From Gnomoniopsis sp. IMI 355080 (taxonomy: Eukaryota > Ascomycota > Sordariomycetes > Diaporthales > Gnomoniaceae), in the NCBI GenBank assembly GCA_027946555.1, contig JAPEVC010000120.1:44758-108757 (forward strand): a DNA stretch of 64,000 nt. The letters run 5' to 3'. The position numbers and the translations under genes were made by a program. Under the pieces are notes generated by a model that ran no database searches, had not been told where the DNA came from, and saw only the letters and a list, made by a program, of their open reading frames with translations. Shown piece by piece: positions 21,048 to 34,811 of the stretch (within the stretch, counting starts at the first letter, position 1; every line of letters starts with the position of its first letter).

Positions 21048-23431
21048 CGCCAAGTGGCCAGTCATTGCTTGAGATATATTCCCGGTCATCCTCCAGCAGC
21101 TAGTAAAGACCGACCAAAAGATCACCGCGGACTCTTGCACTGAGGTGAACCTCCGCTTCAATGTCGAGTTTGACACCAACCATGATTGCTGCGTCTTTGA
21201 GCTAGTAGGCTTGTCAGCTCGCCTGACTTTCAGATGCATGACACAGGGCAATACTTTGAGGCAAAGAAGCCTCGGGGCAGTATTCTTTACTTTGTTTTCA
21301 TCGTCGACGGGCCCTTCGAGAAAATTGCCTGTGCATTGTCATTTAGCAAGAGGGGACAATTCCCTCGAAAAAGTGACGCAGAGACAGAAGAGCAGACACA
21401 ATCATACCAATTGCACTGTTAGGGCTACCAGAGAGGCCCGGCATGGGGCGGTGGTTGTTGACCCGTTTAACCCAATAGTGATGAACCTGACTGTCCCCAA
21501 CATGGCGATGAGGCGAGCCGTTGGAGTGCCTAGGAACGGTCCTCTTTACAGACGGAGGAGTGGGCTTGGTTCTAATGGGTTTGTCAGGATAAAAATCATG
21601 TAGTTGGTAAATTCTCGGCAGCATACGGAGAAGACATTGTGTTCGGGGGCTGTTCACCTGTGGACGCCGGACAGATGCGGCTCTTCAGCGTCTTGAAGTG
21701 GAACTTTCAGATATGTGAAGGCTTAAAAGTCTAAAATAGCCAAATAGAGACAATGAGGATGGGTTGAGAAAGACTCCTTGCATTAGCTAGTGCGAAGCAT
21801 GAGTCTATATAGTGATTTGGGCCATGTTGCCGGACAACCAACTCTCATGCTTCTACTCCTACTATACATTGGGCGGCTACTTTCGGATGTCAAATTTTCC
21901 GGAGCTCGGCCATCCTTTCATGATACCAACAGTGTGCCGCGTTGTGGTGATCGATTGGAGCAAAATCAGGAGTCGCACCATCGCTGTATAACTGACCATT
22001 GGCGTTCTGGCTTGACACGGTGGACCTCCATTACCACCCCTTCTTCGACTGCATCGATTTTACAGGAACTGGGTCCTTCCTGCGTCGTATCGCTCATGAC
22101 GCTTCCGGAGTCTTATGCAACTCATCGCTGCCATCATCTGAGAATGATGTCGACGACGGAACCTGCCGCCCGGGGCTATGGCTTCTTCAGTCGAGTCAGA
22201 CACATATAGACGCAGTATAGCCATATCGAACGATGTCTCAACTTGGCCGCACGCATGACGCACGTCCACAGATCTCAGGACTTGTGTAGCTTGCCTATCG
22301 GATGAGGTTTCCTCAAACGACTACCGTCGAGCTACGCTAGATGGTCAATATGAATGATGCGAGTGACTTGGGGCACGCTGGTATGCCAGCACCCGGACCT
22401 ATTCCAGGACGTTGCGAAGTCATGAAGTGAAGTGGCAGAAATGATCGAGGGTTCGTTCACAAAGAATGGGCTGCTACAGTCGAAAACAAGGCCCTTGTGC
22501 AGTTCAATATTGTCATCTGAGGTCGATCCTCTCGACTAGTGCATCAGGATGATTTCCTGTGCGTCATGTGACACCGACGCAACGTATGCCTGGATTCCAG
22601 TGCTTAGGTATTCACCCCAGTAGTGTGCATTGTCTTTGCTCAGCATCATACCTAGGGACCATATCATATACCCTGGACATCCGGATTTGGCGCGTTCCTT
22701 GTACTGTGGTATTCGCTACCTTCGCAGCTTGGTAACGGTTCTATTGCCCCAGTGGGGCGGGAATGATATGGAATTAGAGTCTGGGTATGAATTATGGTAC
22801 TTAAAGATACAGAGATAGCCGTAGACAAGGGCAATGTGTACTTATACTACTGACTCGACTGGAGGCACAGGAGAGCCCCGAAGATACCCTGGAAACTTTC
22901 AGTAACTGGTATTTCCCCGTGCCCTTCATGGATTACTTCCAATGATGTGTCTTAATTTATGTGAATTGCGATGGACATTGGCAGCGCGATGAGACTTCAC
23001 ACGCTCGAGTACACAGCTGCGAAGCGCAACTATTTAATGCATGTCAATGGTCATGGCCTCTGCACTAACCCATGAGACTAGGCCACACCGAGAACAGACA
23101 CGAGATTGTACTCTGCGGTGGCCGTGGGCAGCAAACACAGATAGCCCGCCTGAAGAGAGAAATGGTGATTTGTCTGTTCCCTCCGATCTTGAAGTCTCGC
23201 AGATGCGTGCCATTGCGACCTTGCGCACTGTGTGTCGAGCAGACCTCTGTGACGGGCGAGGACAGGCCCCAAATCAAGCTGCCTGGGGTCTCTGGTGACT
23301 GTTCTACGGAAGGATGCGCGTGCTGAGCGACTGGTGAAGCATCTGTTATCACGATATAGGCCCAACACACCCTAGTTGACCACTGGTATTCAGGACAACA
23401 AGCCGCCGGTGAGATGGCTTGTTAATTACAA

Positions 23432-23441
23432 GGGGGGGGGG
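23432..23441. repeat. G10 homopolymer
   Basis: A run of ten G in non-coding DNA. Confidence 0.9.
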
Positions 23442-23889
23442 ACCGCGGGAGGTATGATAACAATCACGAACATGTCTTGGTTTTGGGCAGCTTTCCTTCA
23501 ACTCCCGCGGCGCCTCGACCCAGCGTCTCTCAAGTCCTCTTTTTTTTCTGGTATTGGCCGTGTTATTCTGCTCCCACATCCAGACCACAGGCCCCGGCCA
23601 ATTTGACTTGAAGCATTCCGAGCAGGCACACCTCCCAGGTCGCGACGAGACGGCCAAAGGGCTCGTCATAGCTGACCAATTTCGGGGAAGAGCACTCTCG
23701 GCGTCCAATAGTCGCCGGGTCAGTCATGCTGATACCAATATTCTCGACTGCCTACACTAGTGGAGATCATTACACCACAATTTAATATGCTGACATGTTC
23801 CGCATCACCAAAGACCGCCTGATCGAGGACTTAGTTGGCATCCTTCGAGCAGATGCTGGCTCCCGAGATTACCGGAACATGAGAGGAGA

Positions 23890-23900
23890 GGGGGGGGGGG
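23890..23900. repeat. G11 homopolymer
   Basis: A run of eleven G in non-coding DNA, preceded by a GA-rich stretch. Confidence 0.9.
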
Positions 23901-25478
23901 CAGGAATGGGGACTACGGGAGGAGTCAGACCAGTGCTCACATACCTATCTCAAACCTGATCTGATGAGCCACCCAAAATAGGCAAGACGAAAGGGTAAAA
24001 TAGATAAAACCAGAATTAATGATAATCAGGAAGCAGACGTTGAGTGTGCTTACGACTCAAAATGTTTCTTGCCATCGGCCTCGACAGTCCCAAGGACCTC
24101 GGCGGGTTCAGCGTTGCACTCCACCACAGATAGTCAAACGCCCCAAAGAGACCTCATCAGCGCAGGAGAATCAGAAAATAAGAGAAGAAAAAAAGGAGAA
24201 AAGAGGCTGAGAGGTCTGCATCGAGATCGGCCACGCTGGTCGAGTGACTCACTAATCTGATGTGGGAGGCGGTCCTATCCCGCAATCGCCACCTGGTCCT
24301 GCCAGCTGGCAGCCCATAGTCTGCCTCGTCGAAATTATTGTTGGGTATCAAGCAATTATCTGCCAACGATCATCTATTTGGTCATGTTCAGCTCGTCTTG
24401 CCAATGATGTGGCGATTTAGGGCGGGGGGCGCATCGCATGTTCAAGCCCAACACGGAACGGCCAGACCAATTCTGACCGCGGCAATGTACAGGAATCATG
24501 TCATGGAGTAGCCACACGGAGGCGAGGACGAGACTTTTAACATACATAGTAATCTCCTTTCAATTTTTGCTGAGGTTGTCATCGACCGTAAGATCGAGGA
24601 CCACGCCACTTGCAAAACGTGCAAAGTCAAAGTGTGACGCCGGTCCTCAGCTCGGAAATGACCATGGTTTTGGTCTCGGCCCCCAGCCAGGATGCATATG
24701 GAGGGTTATTGGATGTCTGGGTGGTCACCCTAGCGCACGGTCACCTCTTACGGAAGCCCGGCAGGTGGACTCATTGGATATTGGTGAGGTTTTATTAGCC
24801 ACCAAAGGCCTTGAGACTTCTACTGCCACCCGGCCACCCTATCACCATTCAGAGGTCTTGGAGTGGGCTTGCCAATTTTTGCGTGATACGAACTGGCAGA
24901 TGAGATGTGCCACTTGTTCCGAAATGCACTTTACACGATACCGTAAGTACAATACGAGTTGTATAGAGATAGAAGATGGGCGTCCAAAGACTCTTCGAAA
25001 GAAATTGACCACAAGTGCGTTCTGTCCAAAAACTCATATGGGCCGATAGGCGGCAGATGATTCCGTACAGTCTGCTAGACTGGCTCCTACGATTAGCCAG
25101 TCTTCCGGTCGTCGCCGTAATTAGCTGTTCGTCGACTTTCACGTAGACAGGCTCACGATCTTTGTCGATACTCTGTTCAACCAAGACACCGGCATCAACA
25201 TCGCACGTCGGTCGACTGGAAGTGGTAGTGGCGCCTGCTGCCTATCGTGCTCCCGGTCACGATGGTGGTGTGGCGGGCAGTTTCAGCGGTGTCAAGAGCG
25301 ACATAATGTGTTGAGAGTGCCGTGAAGCTAGTCTCTGGGCCTAGAACAACTACGGTCGACCCGGTGGAAAAAGTCTCGGCGGTTTACACCAACAAAGAGG
25401 CGGCACTTCTACCAGGTATTTCGACAAGGCTGCATAAACAGACTCTTTGAGTCATCTGGGCAGGCTGGCAGGCTGTCA

Positions 25479-25490
25479 GGGGGGGGGGGG
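25479..25490. repeat. G12 homopolymer
   Basis: A run of twelve G in non-coding DNA. Confidence 0.9.
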
Positions 25491-25701
25491 TAAAAGCGGT
25501 CGGTCAGCGTGACCATTCTCGACAGCATCGATGCTTGACAATTTCAGCAATCCCATACCGGCATACCGGGTGCGAAGTGTTTCGAGTTGGTGCCTCGTCT
25601 GAAGTTGAGCGTCAGGCCGGGAATAGGCAAGTATCTATGTCCTCAGCACGCACACATGGCAGAAAGTAATTCATCTTGACCGGTTTTTTTTATTCCCCCT
25701 G

Positions 25702-25722
25702 TTTTTTTTTTTAAAAAAAAAA
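25702..25722. repeat. T11A10 self-complementary block
   Basis: Eleven T followed directly by ten A. It can fold on itself and is the kind of stiff poly(dA:dT) tract that tends to exclude nucleosomes. No gene abuts it. Confidence 0.9.
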
Positions 25723-26915
25723 CTCTTGCGTCTGTTTCCTGCTTGACTGTGTTGCATGTCATGATTTTCGTCCTAAGTGAGCGGCAGAATAAGTTAATGA
25801 TGAGAGGTCGATAGGCTCCGAAGGGTTGCAGCCACGAATGCTGTACGTGTCGACTCACCTGTCGGTCTGTCGAGTGTTGAGGAACATTCGAGCGTCACGA
25901 TCTCCTTGTACTGGGACCATCGACGCATGTCGGACGCAAGGCATTGAGTTGGCCTATCAGAGCGTAGGAAGGGCGGAGCGGGGAAAGTCTGGGGGCGGTA
26001 TCATTGGGCGTGTGTAACAGGGGCCGGCAGATTGGAAGGGAAGGTTTCGTTTGTGAAGGATGGTGAAAAAGCAGGTGGTGGCGAGGTGGAAGCGAGCACA
26101 GGTGACTGAATGTTCTCGAAGGCCTGGGGAAGGCCCGGGTGTATCATGATGGAGGCGAGCTTGAGCCAAAGTATGGATCGTCCATTGTCGTCACGGGAAC
26201 CTCCATTTGCTCCATGCTCCGTTGGTGTCCATGAATAGATGCGAGATGACTCAGTGCACGACGCGACACGGCCACCCAACGCGTACGCGGTTGGATTTCA
26301 GGAGAGCACTCGACCCGCAATTTTTTAATGTATGTACCGCAGATCTAAGTATAACCATCCGTACATGAGGCCTACTGGCTACTGGGCTGTGTATGAAACG
26401 GCAGGATTAGGTGAAGGCTGATGATTTTCGTGGCTAAGAAAAACCCGGGGGGGGGGCGGGCACAGGCACAGTTTCCGTACAAAACTGTGACAATGCCAAA
26501 ATTGGAGGATCTGAGTCTGGGTCTGGGTTTTGTTTGTAGACGTGTGCAGGTGGAGGTGGCTCGACGCAGTTCCCGGCAGCATCACTTGCTGGTGTTTGAC
26601 AGTGTGTCAATCAATGTCAATCAATATACAGTAGGGATGCTGACATCATTGCAATCTCGCCGCCGTCCATCACGAGAATGCTCATCCGCGAGAGACCTCG
26701 CACAATCCACAAAACAGAAAGACGTGTGATTGCTTGCACCATATCTGAGTCATCCATGGTAGTCTTTCTTTGTCGACTTTGCAACTTGATGATTGTTACC
26801 GTCAGCCTGTTCTGCCTGTCGCCTGTCTGTCTGCCTGCGCCTCGGCCTGCCAGCCTGTATGCGCCAGCGGTACTAACCAGATCGGATCTAGCGCGTACTT
26901 GAATAGGTATACCTG

Positions 26916-28859
26916 CAGGCATGTTACCAGCATGGCTGATGGTCCATGCCACAGAGCCCGCTATCCTGCCGCGAATCCCCTCTCCCCCTTCCTCTCCCCC
27001 CTATCGACACAGTGAAAATGTTCGATTCCACCCTCTGAATTCTTGCAAAGCGACTCTTCGAGGTCTGCTTCTGCTCCGCAAAAGTGTCTGTTCAATTGGA
27101 CTTGATTTGATACCCCCCTCCCATTTTCCTCTTTCCGACCGTTTTTCGATCGCTTTATTTGCCATTGTGAATCGGAGGGTCTTTTTTTGACGCTGTTCTG
27201 AGTTCATTTCTTTCTAATCCTTTGTTGCATCCGGAACGAACTCCTCCCCATTCGCCGTGTTTTCTCCTCACCTTACCGGGCACCTCGCACATTCTTCGAC
27301 TCTCCATTGCGCGTCTACTCCCTCAGGTCTCGTCGTTGTTCTCCCGTGAGGCATTCACTTGCTCCTGCGCGAGAGAGACAAGACTGGACACCACCAGAGG
27401 GCGAAACCGTCACTATCTTAATACCTGGCTACCCAGTCATCCTTTTCTACCGATCAATGCATCGTACCTCTTGCTCACCAACCATCCGACTCATCTGAGC
27501 CCCTTTTCTGAGGCCTCAACTGGCAATTCATTGGCATCAAACTCGAATACGGACGGCCGGCCTCTCGTGTTTCTCGGACGTCTCCGGTTAGTCACTCGGG
27601 TTCCAAGGTTCCAAGGATCTCCTGTTTCGGAGTCTTTGGGGGGTACACTCGCCACTCGGGGCTATCGCTTCAGGTGCTCACTGCCACACAACTCCCACAC
27701 ACCACTCACGGCCCAACACAAAGGCCCCGTTTTCAGGCTTCCGTTGTCGCCTCTGAGACTTCTGTTAGGTCTGCGTGGCCTCCGCCCCCATCCAAGCCCG
27801 CCTCGTCACGCAACGCCCACGACGACTCATTTCCCGCCTCTAGGTAACCTGTGACTCGATAGGTAAGGCCCAGAACTGAACCCCACCCCACATGTCTTCC
27901 CTACCCTCGCCCAACTACTGCCAGCCCAGCCCAGCCCAGCCCCGCCCCGCCCCAGATACCCTCTGAACCAAGAAAAGAAGTCATCCCAAGGCTGGGGCCA
28001 TTGTCTTGGGTGGGATGCTGCAATGGGGTAGTTCCTCATTGGGCACCCCAGCCCCTTGGCTCACACGCTACGCCTTGCCTATGCCCGGCCTCTCCCGTTA
28101 CGCTACCTCAGCGCCAGCGGCAAAGACGAGTGGATTTTCGCCACTTGAACCACCCGGCCGGGAGAAAGAGTCATCAAGAGACCAGAACACGTATAATGTA
28201 AACCCCCTTCATGTCTTCACAGAGCCTGGCCTTGTCTACCTAGCCTCGCCTCTTCAGCAGCGCATGACAACAATCTGCTGCCACGCCTGGTCCCCTTTGT
28301 ACTCCATTTTGATACCATCGTCACATCATTGCACACGCCGCTTTCCTCTGGCCTCCTGTCGTACCGTGACCCTCGCCTTCACCATTCCTTATTCTCAACT
28401 TGGTGGCCCACTGCCTGGAGTCTGACTCCGTTGCCTCCATCAGGGGTTCCAGGCTCCGGTGACCAAATGCTTTTTGGCTTTTGCCTTTGAACAACAACCA
28501 ATTACTCACACTAGCAATGACAGCCCCGTCTTCGTCATCCTCATAAAGCCTCTTCCTCTTCAAAACCGGCATGTCACCGCCGACATACTACTACTCCTGC
28601 ATCAGATCTACCTTGGCCTCGCGGTATCTCGCCACCTATCACCACTTCTTGTCATAATCCTTGGCAAGACAACCGATGTTCTATATACCAACCTCGAATT
28701 CATACCAACCAGAAAAACAACTTGACACAATGGCTTTTGCCTAAGGATCAGTCCTGGACAGATATCAGCGAGTGGGAAACATCAGCCTCTTGACGTTCTC
28801 GAAATAGTTCGACCAATCGGCCCATTTCTCTCCCAATTCGATCAAACTTTCAGTTCAAG
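26916..28859 (+). promoter_or_regulatory. Long C/T-rich upstream region of the cyclin gene
   Basis: Nearly 2 kb before the cyclin ATG at 28860 is rich in C and T on the plus strand. It includes a CCAGC/CCCGC tandem at 27921-27953. A long leader with upstream ATGs is plausible, since several short frames start here (for example 27307 and 28006). The 210-codon frame at 27222-27854 begins with TTG rather than ATG and shows only composition bias. Confidence 0.4.
27921..27953. repeat. CCAGC/CCCGC pentamer tandem
   Basis: About four units of CCAGC grade into units of CCCGC. It lies in the presumed leader or promoter of the cyclin gene. Confidence 0.8.
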
Positions 28860-30957
28860 ATGACGGCCGTGGAATACCCTTCACACGACTTCTACGCTAG
28901 CCACAACGTGCCATATGCCTCTTCACTAACTTCCTCCGCAACGGCCTCTGTATGCTCTGATGCATCCTCCCAATTTTCGGCGTTCTACGATCCCAGCTCG
29001 ACTACCCTCAACGATCTCTCAAAATGCTACCAACTTTCGGACGGAGCAAACGCGTCCTGGACGCAAGACTCTTGTAATTCCTTGAGTCGGCCCGCCATTT
29101 CTCGTTCACTCCGGCTCAATCCAAGGCGCACCTCAAGCACTGCGACCACTCGGACTGGCTGCCCTCCCCCACTGGTCAGACAGGCTGAGCGGAAGCTCAA
29201 CTTCGTTGATAATCTTGTCGGTAAGCTACGACGACACTTAGACAGTCTTCCAACTGGGCCTCGTTCTAAATCACACTCTAGATTCCTCGACGCAGATTGT
29301 CATGGCTATCTGGCCGAATTCGTCCCCTTTGTGCGCCGAAGCGGCTAGGGATTCGAGCGTTCTGCCACTGCGGACGTTCATTCAGGAGACGCTGCGTCGA
29401 TCCCGGACCAGTTACTCGACTTTGCAGGTCGCCCTTTATTATTTAGTCCTCATCAAGGACAAGCTACCAGCGAGCGACTTCACAATGGAGCAGACGGACG
29501 ACTGTCACTCCAGCCGCGCTCTGCAATGCGGACGTCGGATGTTCCTTGCAGCGCTTATTCTGGCTTCTAAATATCTCCAAGACCGGAATTATTCTGCCCG
29601 CGCATGGAGCAAGATTTCCGGTCTCAACACCAACGAAATAAATCAAAATGAAATGGCGTTTGTTGTTGCGGTGAATTGGAAGCTTCACATTACAGAAGAG
29701 GTCTACCACCGATGGACAGACTGCGTCATGAAGCACAGCCCGTCTCAGCCACCCGCGCCTCCCACGTCCGGCTCACTCACCTCCAAGCGGGAGTATGACT
29801 CTCAGTTGGACTTGTTTTCGAAGCAGTGTGCTTACTTCCAGAGAATCGTCCGGCAGCTCAATCCCGATTTGGAGAATTTGGAGGACGCTCTTGAGAGGAG
29901 CAGCTACTCTCGCGTTCCGTCATTGTCTCCTCGAACTCTCTCACCCCGATCCGTATTGGCTGCAGCCCATGACGAATCGGGTGGTTTCCCTTTTGAATCG
30001 ACCGACTTTGAATCGAGAGATCGTACGCCGACGCCGCGAATTCTCAGAACGCCTTCCACCATGGAGCCTGCCGTGCAATCTGCTACTCGCATCCTACCTG
30101 CTTTCGGACTGTTACCGACCCCGCGCTTGACGCCACATACCAGTGCCATCCGCGATCTTTCGCTGCCTCACACGGCAGGCTCCGCGATGAGTATCGCCGT
30201 GAGCGCTGCCGGCTCTGTACAAAGTGGCATGATCGTCGACAAATGGCCCGGTGCTGTCACGTCGTCACCTGTGAATTATCACACTTCGCGTCGTCCCTCT
30301 TTTGCCACTTCTGTCTCGACAGTCTCTTCACCCGAATCGATGATCTCGGACGTGTCTGGGTCCTCTCGGTCGTCCTCAATCTCATCAGCGTCCTCGCTAG
30401 CCAGCGCGCCGTATGTAAGGGCTGATCACAGCAACCTTGAGGTACAGGCGCGTTGTCGCTCCGCGAAGCAGCTGATGAATGAGAGGTACGTTTCGAGAGC
30501 CACCATTTCTTCGATTGGAGAAGACTGTGCCATCACTTCCTCGCCCATGTCCTATACTGGCGCACTGAGCCAAGAGCATCTGAGCTATTCGGCTCAAACT
30601 GCAAGAGATTTCGAGATTGACGACGCGACAAACGACGCCGCTCAAGCTCTTCAGGCGCTTCACAACAATTGGCAGGCATCTCGGGCAGCTCGAAAAACAG
30701 CCACATCGGCACCTAAAGCAGGATCCAAGCGAAGTCGGCCACTGTCGATCGACGCTGGTCTTCACGACAATGTTCGTGACCTGTTGCGCTACGAATGTAT
30801 CACGAAACCCACCACTTCTCCACCCAGTGACATGCAAGTTCCAGCCCTCGCGCGAGAGGGTCGCAAACGAATTTGTTGCTCTGCCGAAGCAGCTATGCCT
30901 CAGGTGCCTACCGCGGGGTTCGAGGGGCCAGGAATGTGGGCGGGAATTTTAAACTGA
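28860..30957 (+). CDS. Pcl/Clg1-type cyclin, 678 aa
   Basis: The protein resembles fungal cyclins that partner the Pho85-type kinase. Exons are 28860-29220 and 29282-30957; the 61-nt intron ends CTCTAG, which restores the family sequence FVDNLV-D-SSTQIV. Using the later CAG acceptor would cause an early stop. The cyclin box runs from about residue 110 to 270, with SSTQIVMAIWP, LRTFIQETLRRSRTSYSTLQ, GRRMFLAALILASKYLQD, WSKISGL and FVVAVNWKLHITEEVYHRW. The N terminus (1-105) and all residues after about 300 are Ser/Thr/Pro-rich with many SP and TP sites, likely disordered and phosphorylated. Which Pcl class it belongs to cannot be settled by eye. Confidence 0.85.
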
Positions 30958-33900
30958 TGTGGTGATCTTGGACATCATGCAAGCGTGGTATCAGCACTTT
31001 TGCTGCTCGCTTCCTACGGTCATTCGCCCTCTAACGTCAGACTATCATTTATCACCTTTTTTTTTAAAACCACAATTTCTCCTTCTGCAACCGGTGTTTT
31101 CCATACAAAAAGGGAAACGGGAAAAGATTTTTGATACCGCTATCTTGACTTTCAAACTGTGTTTGAGGTAGCACGGTGGATCTAGGAGTCGAAAAGCGCG
31201 TATATGCGTTTCCATGCATTGGAAGGTGTCTGCTGGGCTCGACTGGCTATTGCATGGAATTATCAGGTGTGAATGCACCGTGTAAGATGAGTGTGGATGT
31301 AGTTTGTTTTTGTTCTGGTTTTGATATCATCGACTGGACTTTGTTGGTTGAGCGGAAGGGGTAGGGGAGCGGTGTTGGCAGGACGTATTGGTGTTGCGGG
31401 CGGCTAATGGTAAGAGGCAGAATACTGCTGGTGGCGGCAGCAGACATGGGACTGGACTGTACGGACCTGGAAGCCAGCAAATCAGGCGCTTTTTCCGCGA
31501 AAGCTGATGGGCAGCCAGTTTCTGCCGACTATGACGGACTCGGACCGTTTCCCGGGGCCTCTGTCGGGACTACCAATATATACTCTGGACTACCACGAGG
31601 GTCAGGACTAGCTCTGGGGCTGTTTCGACGGACCTGGATTGATTCCGACTCATTTGTAAAGCAAGACAGCTACGAGAAGAGCAACCTCCGTACCGAGGCG
31701 CGCCCTTGACATTCGAGTTGTCTAACGCATCAGAGGACATGCTACAATATAGAAACTAAGTCTTTCAAACCCAAGGTCTACAGCAGTTCGATTGGTTCTC
31801 GAGTCCAGTTAAGGGCTGTATGAGGTTCTTGAAGGACAGGCTGGTGCTTCTTTTGACACGGGATGATGAATTCAACTCGAACTGCTCAATGTGCGTGGCT
31901 CTCGACTGAATCACTTATGGCCTGCCATTAGCCACGAGCCATGCGTTTGTGGCCGAGCGAGATTGGATGATGAAGCCTGCGTGGATTTTGCAATACAGAC
32001 GCAAAACAGCGATAATGTCGAGACTGGTCACCCGTCCCAAAGGACCAAGCGAGTGCCAACTGGTACCCAGTGAAACCGCCTGTGGAATCGACTTCCTGGC
32101 AGTCTTCGCTTTAAGCCAACAGTACGCTTAGGCCACGTCATAATTCAGACCAAAGGCCTTGACGCATTTTCCCAAGCACGGTAATAAAGGTTTGTGATGC
32201 CCAGGTGACTCATCGCCGACACCGCCTCTTCTAGTGCAACTTTACCTGGGATAATTGATGACCCGCCCCTTTGGCCACCACAACCTCTACGAACGACCAG
32301 ATGTGGTTGCCGGCTCAATGTTCATTCTTATGGCCTCTTGCCTCTGTTGGACCAGATGCTATGGAGGAGTATCCGGTTTCACCGGCGCCACCTGACATCC
32401 AGCTAATTAGCCTGGACTCGATTTGGATTACCCACAGGCCTACCTGGTCTCCTGATGAGGTGGTAGCAAACAGTCCTACTGTGAAGGGCTATGCTAGGGG
32501 GCGAGGTACAGCGCAGTCTTTGTGAGCGTTCATGTGTGCCTCTCTGACAGCGATTCACGAAAATTTCCTCTCCGCCGTGACTGAGCGACACGCGTTCACG
32601 GTCGACTGGTGCACCATCGCCGGCCGGCCCCCATGAGCATCCTTTCTTTTTTACAAGTCAACATACCTTCACCAGCATCATTTCAGGTACGTTTTTCTAT
32701 GTTTTGTGCTTGAGACGCTGAACTAGGTTTGGTGAACGACGACGTGTGTGGCTACAGAGTTGTGTTTGGGTGCCAAGCGTAACTTGTCGCAGCCCCTTCA
32801 TATGTCATATGTCACAACGGGAAGGGCTTAAGATCTTACTCAATCATGTCACGGGCAAATGTACATTTGTACGGTTCCGCGAGTTTGGTGCAGTTTGGTG
32901 CTATCGACGCGCTCCCCGGCAGACGTTGTATACCATATCAGTCATGCGCTCCCGGTTTACATAAGGCGACATAAGTGAAGTTCCGCATCAGGGTCAGCAG
33001 TCGGAGTAGGTGGTAGTGACTGGTTTGTCCGTCAATGCTTGTGTTCTATATGTGTTCAGTGCGTTGATCTGTGGTTGGGATGCACAGTGGCGCAGGCTGG
33101 CCCAACGTCTGCACTCACAGAGTACATGTGGACGATAGAATCCGTTATATGACCACCTACCCAGATAAGTATTATGCCGTCCAAATCTAGTCGCTATCCA
33201 TTTCTCCATCATGTCCCGATCTATCAGCGGCTGACTGAGCTATCATGATGGTTGAACAAGAGCATGTTCACCCACATGTGGAACGCTCAGGCCTGTTTAT
33301 CACCACATTTCACGTGAACTTGATTGGTCACCGTATGAGCGCTTGAAAATCGTCATGACAAGCTCATCGGATACTTCGGAAGTCCCGATTCTGTCAGACA
33401 GTGGGGAAAGTCGAACTGTCAGGGTGGTGAGACCGATCAGACACAACCGCATAGATTTATGAGGTCATGAAAGTTCTCACTTGGCCTTGTGTCAGATCTC
33501 GTTCCGTCAGCCAAGTGGCACGACCATAGCAAGCATGGAACCACTTGCCCCTTTAGTACCGGCGAGGCAGCATGCTCTTGTATAGTCACAGCAAGCGGCA
33601 GGATTGAAATGGGTCCCGGAAGTGAGACTCCTTCCGAGCCATTCGGCAGTGACCATTCTATCTACTTCCTGATACAGGACGCATGTATACGGCATGACCC
33701 GTAGTTGTCTTTCTCGTGATGGAGGAGAAGGGCTAGTCTAGTGGCCTACGGAAGAGCGGGTCGTGAATTGGGTAGCTGCTCGTGATATCGTGAGCCTCCA
33801 CGTCTATGACTGAGACCATCACGGGTCTCGGATTATGATTTCAACGCAAGCTCATAGCAACACCAGCAAGCAGGAACTTGTTCAGTGCGTTGGCTGTAAT

Positions 33901-34811
33901 GACCCGCACTCTTCCCGCATGTGCTTGGTTCACTCCAGTGCAGTTCATCGGTACGTGAGTATGGGCTTCGGGAATTGCACAGGACACGATGAAGGTGCCG
34001 TGTACAGTCCTCTTCAATGCTTAGATGTGCTGAAATGATGCGGGACAGCCCTGCGAAGTCACCTCTACGTCCGAGGTGGGCTTCATGCACGAGATGGTAT
34101 CCCATCACAAGAATAGCTTCTGGACAGGAGAGGCTTGATTGTATTCTATTCCACCCCCAGCGTAATCCTTACACAGTGACACTCGCTCCAAAAGAGCTCG
34201 CCCAACAGTGTGGGTGTTCCCAGAGGTTGCAATGGAGAAAGATCAATATTGCCTCAACAGTGCCAGGATTTTGTGCCGTATATTGTGCAATTGTACTTGT
34301 TTGAACAGATAGTATAAGGCAGCCATAGCACTTATAGGACAAGGCACTCGGACAGGACAAATGGCGTCGTGTGCGATTGTTTGTCCCAAACATCCCGAGA
34401 TGTAGGCGATGAGGGAGACGTCGTAGCAGCATTCGCTGCACCCTTCAAGAGCCTCCAATGCCGAATCCCTCATCATCTACACAGTCATATCACGCCACCG
34501 AGAGAACACAGGAAAGGCTTCACCGATATTTGAATTTCTATGAGACAGCCTTGCATGAGACGAAGATGGCACCACATCGTCACCGCACATGTTCCTCAAA
34601 AGAGCATGAACGATTCAGAGGGCTGCTGATAATGAAGCCACCAGACCACGCTTCCCTTCAGCTAAGCCAATGCTACTTTCCGCGCCATATGACATGAAAC
34701 CCCGCGAGTCGTTAAAGAGGGTCACAACTGACCTTATACCCGAGCGAGGTGTCGTAAAGACATCAAGGCAGGTCGGAGTATAATACGACCCGAAAGAAAG
34801 AACGGGGATTT
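30958..34811. other. Convergent intergenic region, no supported gene
   Basis: About 3.9 kb between the 3' ends of the cyclin and the DEAD-box gene. Open frames stay at or below about 100 codons and show no motifs. A T10 run lies near 31059-31068. I cannot support a gene or RNA here. Confidence 0.5.

Larger units (their letters stand above)
19914..26915. other. Gene desert, no supported gene
   Basis: About 7 kb without a convincing gene. Open frames are short, overlapping and family-less; the longest (24498-25049, plus) is discussed under rejected items. Visible non-coding features are G tracts (10 at 23432, 11 at 23890, 12 at 25479, 10 at 26447), a T11A10 block at 25702-25722, a tandem pair of TGTCAATCAA at 26605-26624 and one palindrome copy at 21038. 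I found no tRNA-like B box. Confidence 0.5.

Noticed and set aside
24498..25049. 183-codon plus frame with a nearby C-x2-C stretch (TCKTCKVK in another frame) suggesting a Zn2Cys6 factor
   Set aside because: The cysteine spacing of a Zn2Cys6 cluster is not completed in any single frame, a stop follows at once, and the rest of the frame has no fungal transcription-factor features.
27222..27854. 210-codon plus frame upstream of the cyclin
   Set aside because: It begins with TTG, not ATG, and is Pro/Leu/Arg/Ser-biased as expected from C/T-rich leader DNA.
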